Below are positions 63,620-64,000 of a stretch of 64,000 bases of DNA, in pieces (positions within the stretch are counted from its first letter, which is position 1; every line of letters begins with the position of its first letter). Source of the DNA: Ochrobactrum sp. CM-21-5 (GTDB lineage Bacteria; Pseudomonadota; Alphaproteobacteria; Rhizobiales; Rhizobiaceae); the NCBI RefSeq assembly GCF_014253075.1, contig NZ_JACLZJ010000003.1, positions 248,001 through 312,000 of the forward strand, in the 5' to 3' direction. The notes under the pieces were generated by a model. It was not told where the DNA came from and did not search any database. It worked only from the letters and a program-made list of their open reading frames with translations. A program made the translations under genes and the position numbers.

Positions 63620-64000
63620 ATGTCGCATACGTGTTTTTGCATTCTTCTGCGCCAGGCAGCACGAAAGACCTCGACCATATATGACGAGGCATTGGCGCCG
63701 CTTGGCATCAATGTGGCGCAGTTCAGCCTGTTGCGCCGTGTCCAGCGAGCGAAATCGCTTTCGCTGACCGAACTGGCGCATATGGCTGAGCTGGATCGAT
63801 CCACCATGGGGCGTAATGTGAAAGTGTTGCAGCGCATGGGTCTGATTGAGCCAGGTGAAAGCAAGGACCACCGCGAGACGAGCGTTACACTAACCGATGC
63901 GGGGCAGGATCTTGTCGAACGCGGAAGCCCGCTCTGGGACAAGGCGCAGGAGGAAATCGAAATGCGCCTTGGAAACGAGGGCGTCGAAAAACTGGAGGGG
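63620..64000 (+). CDS. MarR family regulator (3' end cut by window edge)
   Basis: 127 codons to the window edge with no stop. Reading: MSHTCFCILLRQAARKTSTI, then YDEALAPLGINVAQFSLLRRV, the HTH LSLTELAHMAELDRSTMGRNVKVLQRMGLIE and the wing SKDHRETSVTLTDAG. This is a typical MarR winged helix. Three Cys/His near the start (CFC) could sense redox state, which is inference. No Shine-Dalgarno fits, because a palindrome occupies that position; leaderless translation is possible. The downstream gene lies outside the window. Confidence 0.9.
   Translation, partial: MSHTCFCILLRQAARKTSTIYDEALAPLGINVAQFSLLRRVQRAKSLSLTELAHMAELDRSTMGRNVKVLQRMGLIEPGESKDHRETSVTLTDAGQDLVERGSPLWDKAQEEIEMRLGNEGVEKLEG

Noticed and set aside
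1-64000. tRNA genes, rRNA, CRISPR arrays, prophage or insertion sequences.
   Set aside because: None recognised by reading; no transposase-like, integrase-like or spacer-repeat pattern was seen. A tRNA scan would be needed to exclude tRNAs fully.

Overview
This window is chromosomal DNA of an alphaproteobacterium of the Rhizobiales, most likely Brucellaceae (Brucella in the broad sense, including former Ochrobactrum). Signs are a fused trpE(G) with a WWW leader peptide, a BA14K-family secreted protein, a three-gene petABC (bc1) operon, a CTC-type L25 ribosomal protein, a long UvrB, a MarR/OmpR/EnvZ-like regulatory trio, and several families of short intergenic repeats. Coding density is high. 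No phage, transposase, CRISPR array, rRNA or tRNA gene was recognised.

Layout. 0-11.5 kb: DUF1176 protein (cut by the edge), DMT exporter, DUF486 protein, extensin-like lipoprotein, YciA-type thioesterase, uvrB, Kazal-domain lipoprotein, lytic transglycosylase, cold-shock protein, BA14K protein, metallo-beta-lactamase-fold hydrolase, small membrane protein. 11.6-15.7 kb: ilvE diverging from marR, then a response regulator and sensor kinase (PetP/PetR-like). 15.8-23.7 kb: CsaA-like protein, YbjN, UbiK-like protein, lgt-midA-pgeF-M24 peptidase homologue, lipoprotein, prs. 23.7-31.3 kb: chrA, HerA-like ATPase, rplY-pth-ychF, two MaoC hydratases, apt. 31.5-38.3 kb: petABC and two tandem ABC exporters, one frameshifted. 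38.4-46.2 kb: trmL, NUP permease, hemF, a YjhX/GNAT pair, an LpxO-like hydroxylase, and a translationally coupled DUF1285-NUDIX-CCA operon. 46.3-53.2 kb: the MoxR-DUF58-DUF4159-membrane protein operon. 53.3-64 kb: GNAT, glutathionyl-hydroquinone reductase-like GST, NUDIX, metallophosphoesterase, leuA, CDF transporter, trpE(G), Lrp regulator and a MarR regulator cut by the right edge.

The most informative regulatory findings are two amino-acid attenuators. trpL-trpE(G) and an unannotated Leu-rich leader ORF before leuA share one promoter plan (-35, 17 nt, -10, ATG 7-8 nt further on), which predicts leaderless leader-peptide mRNAs. Several near-perfect palindromes (before ilvE, before both MarR genes, before the Lrp gene) are probable operators. 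A strong terminator at 62.65 kb has no assigned gene and may end a small RNA.

Candidates for lesser-known systems are the MoxR/DUF58/DUF4159 envelope operon, the YjhX-GNAT pair resembling the E. coli TopAI-YjhQ toxin-antitoxin, and an M24 peptidase homologue that has lost the recognisable metal ligands.
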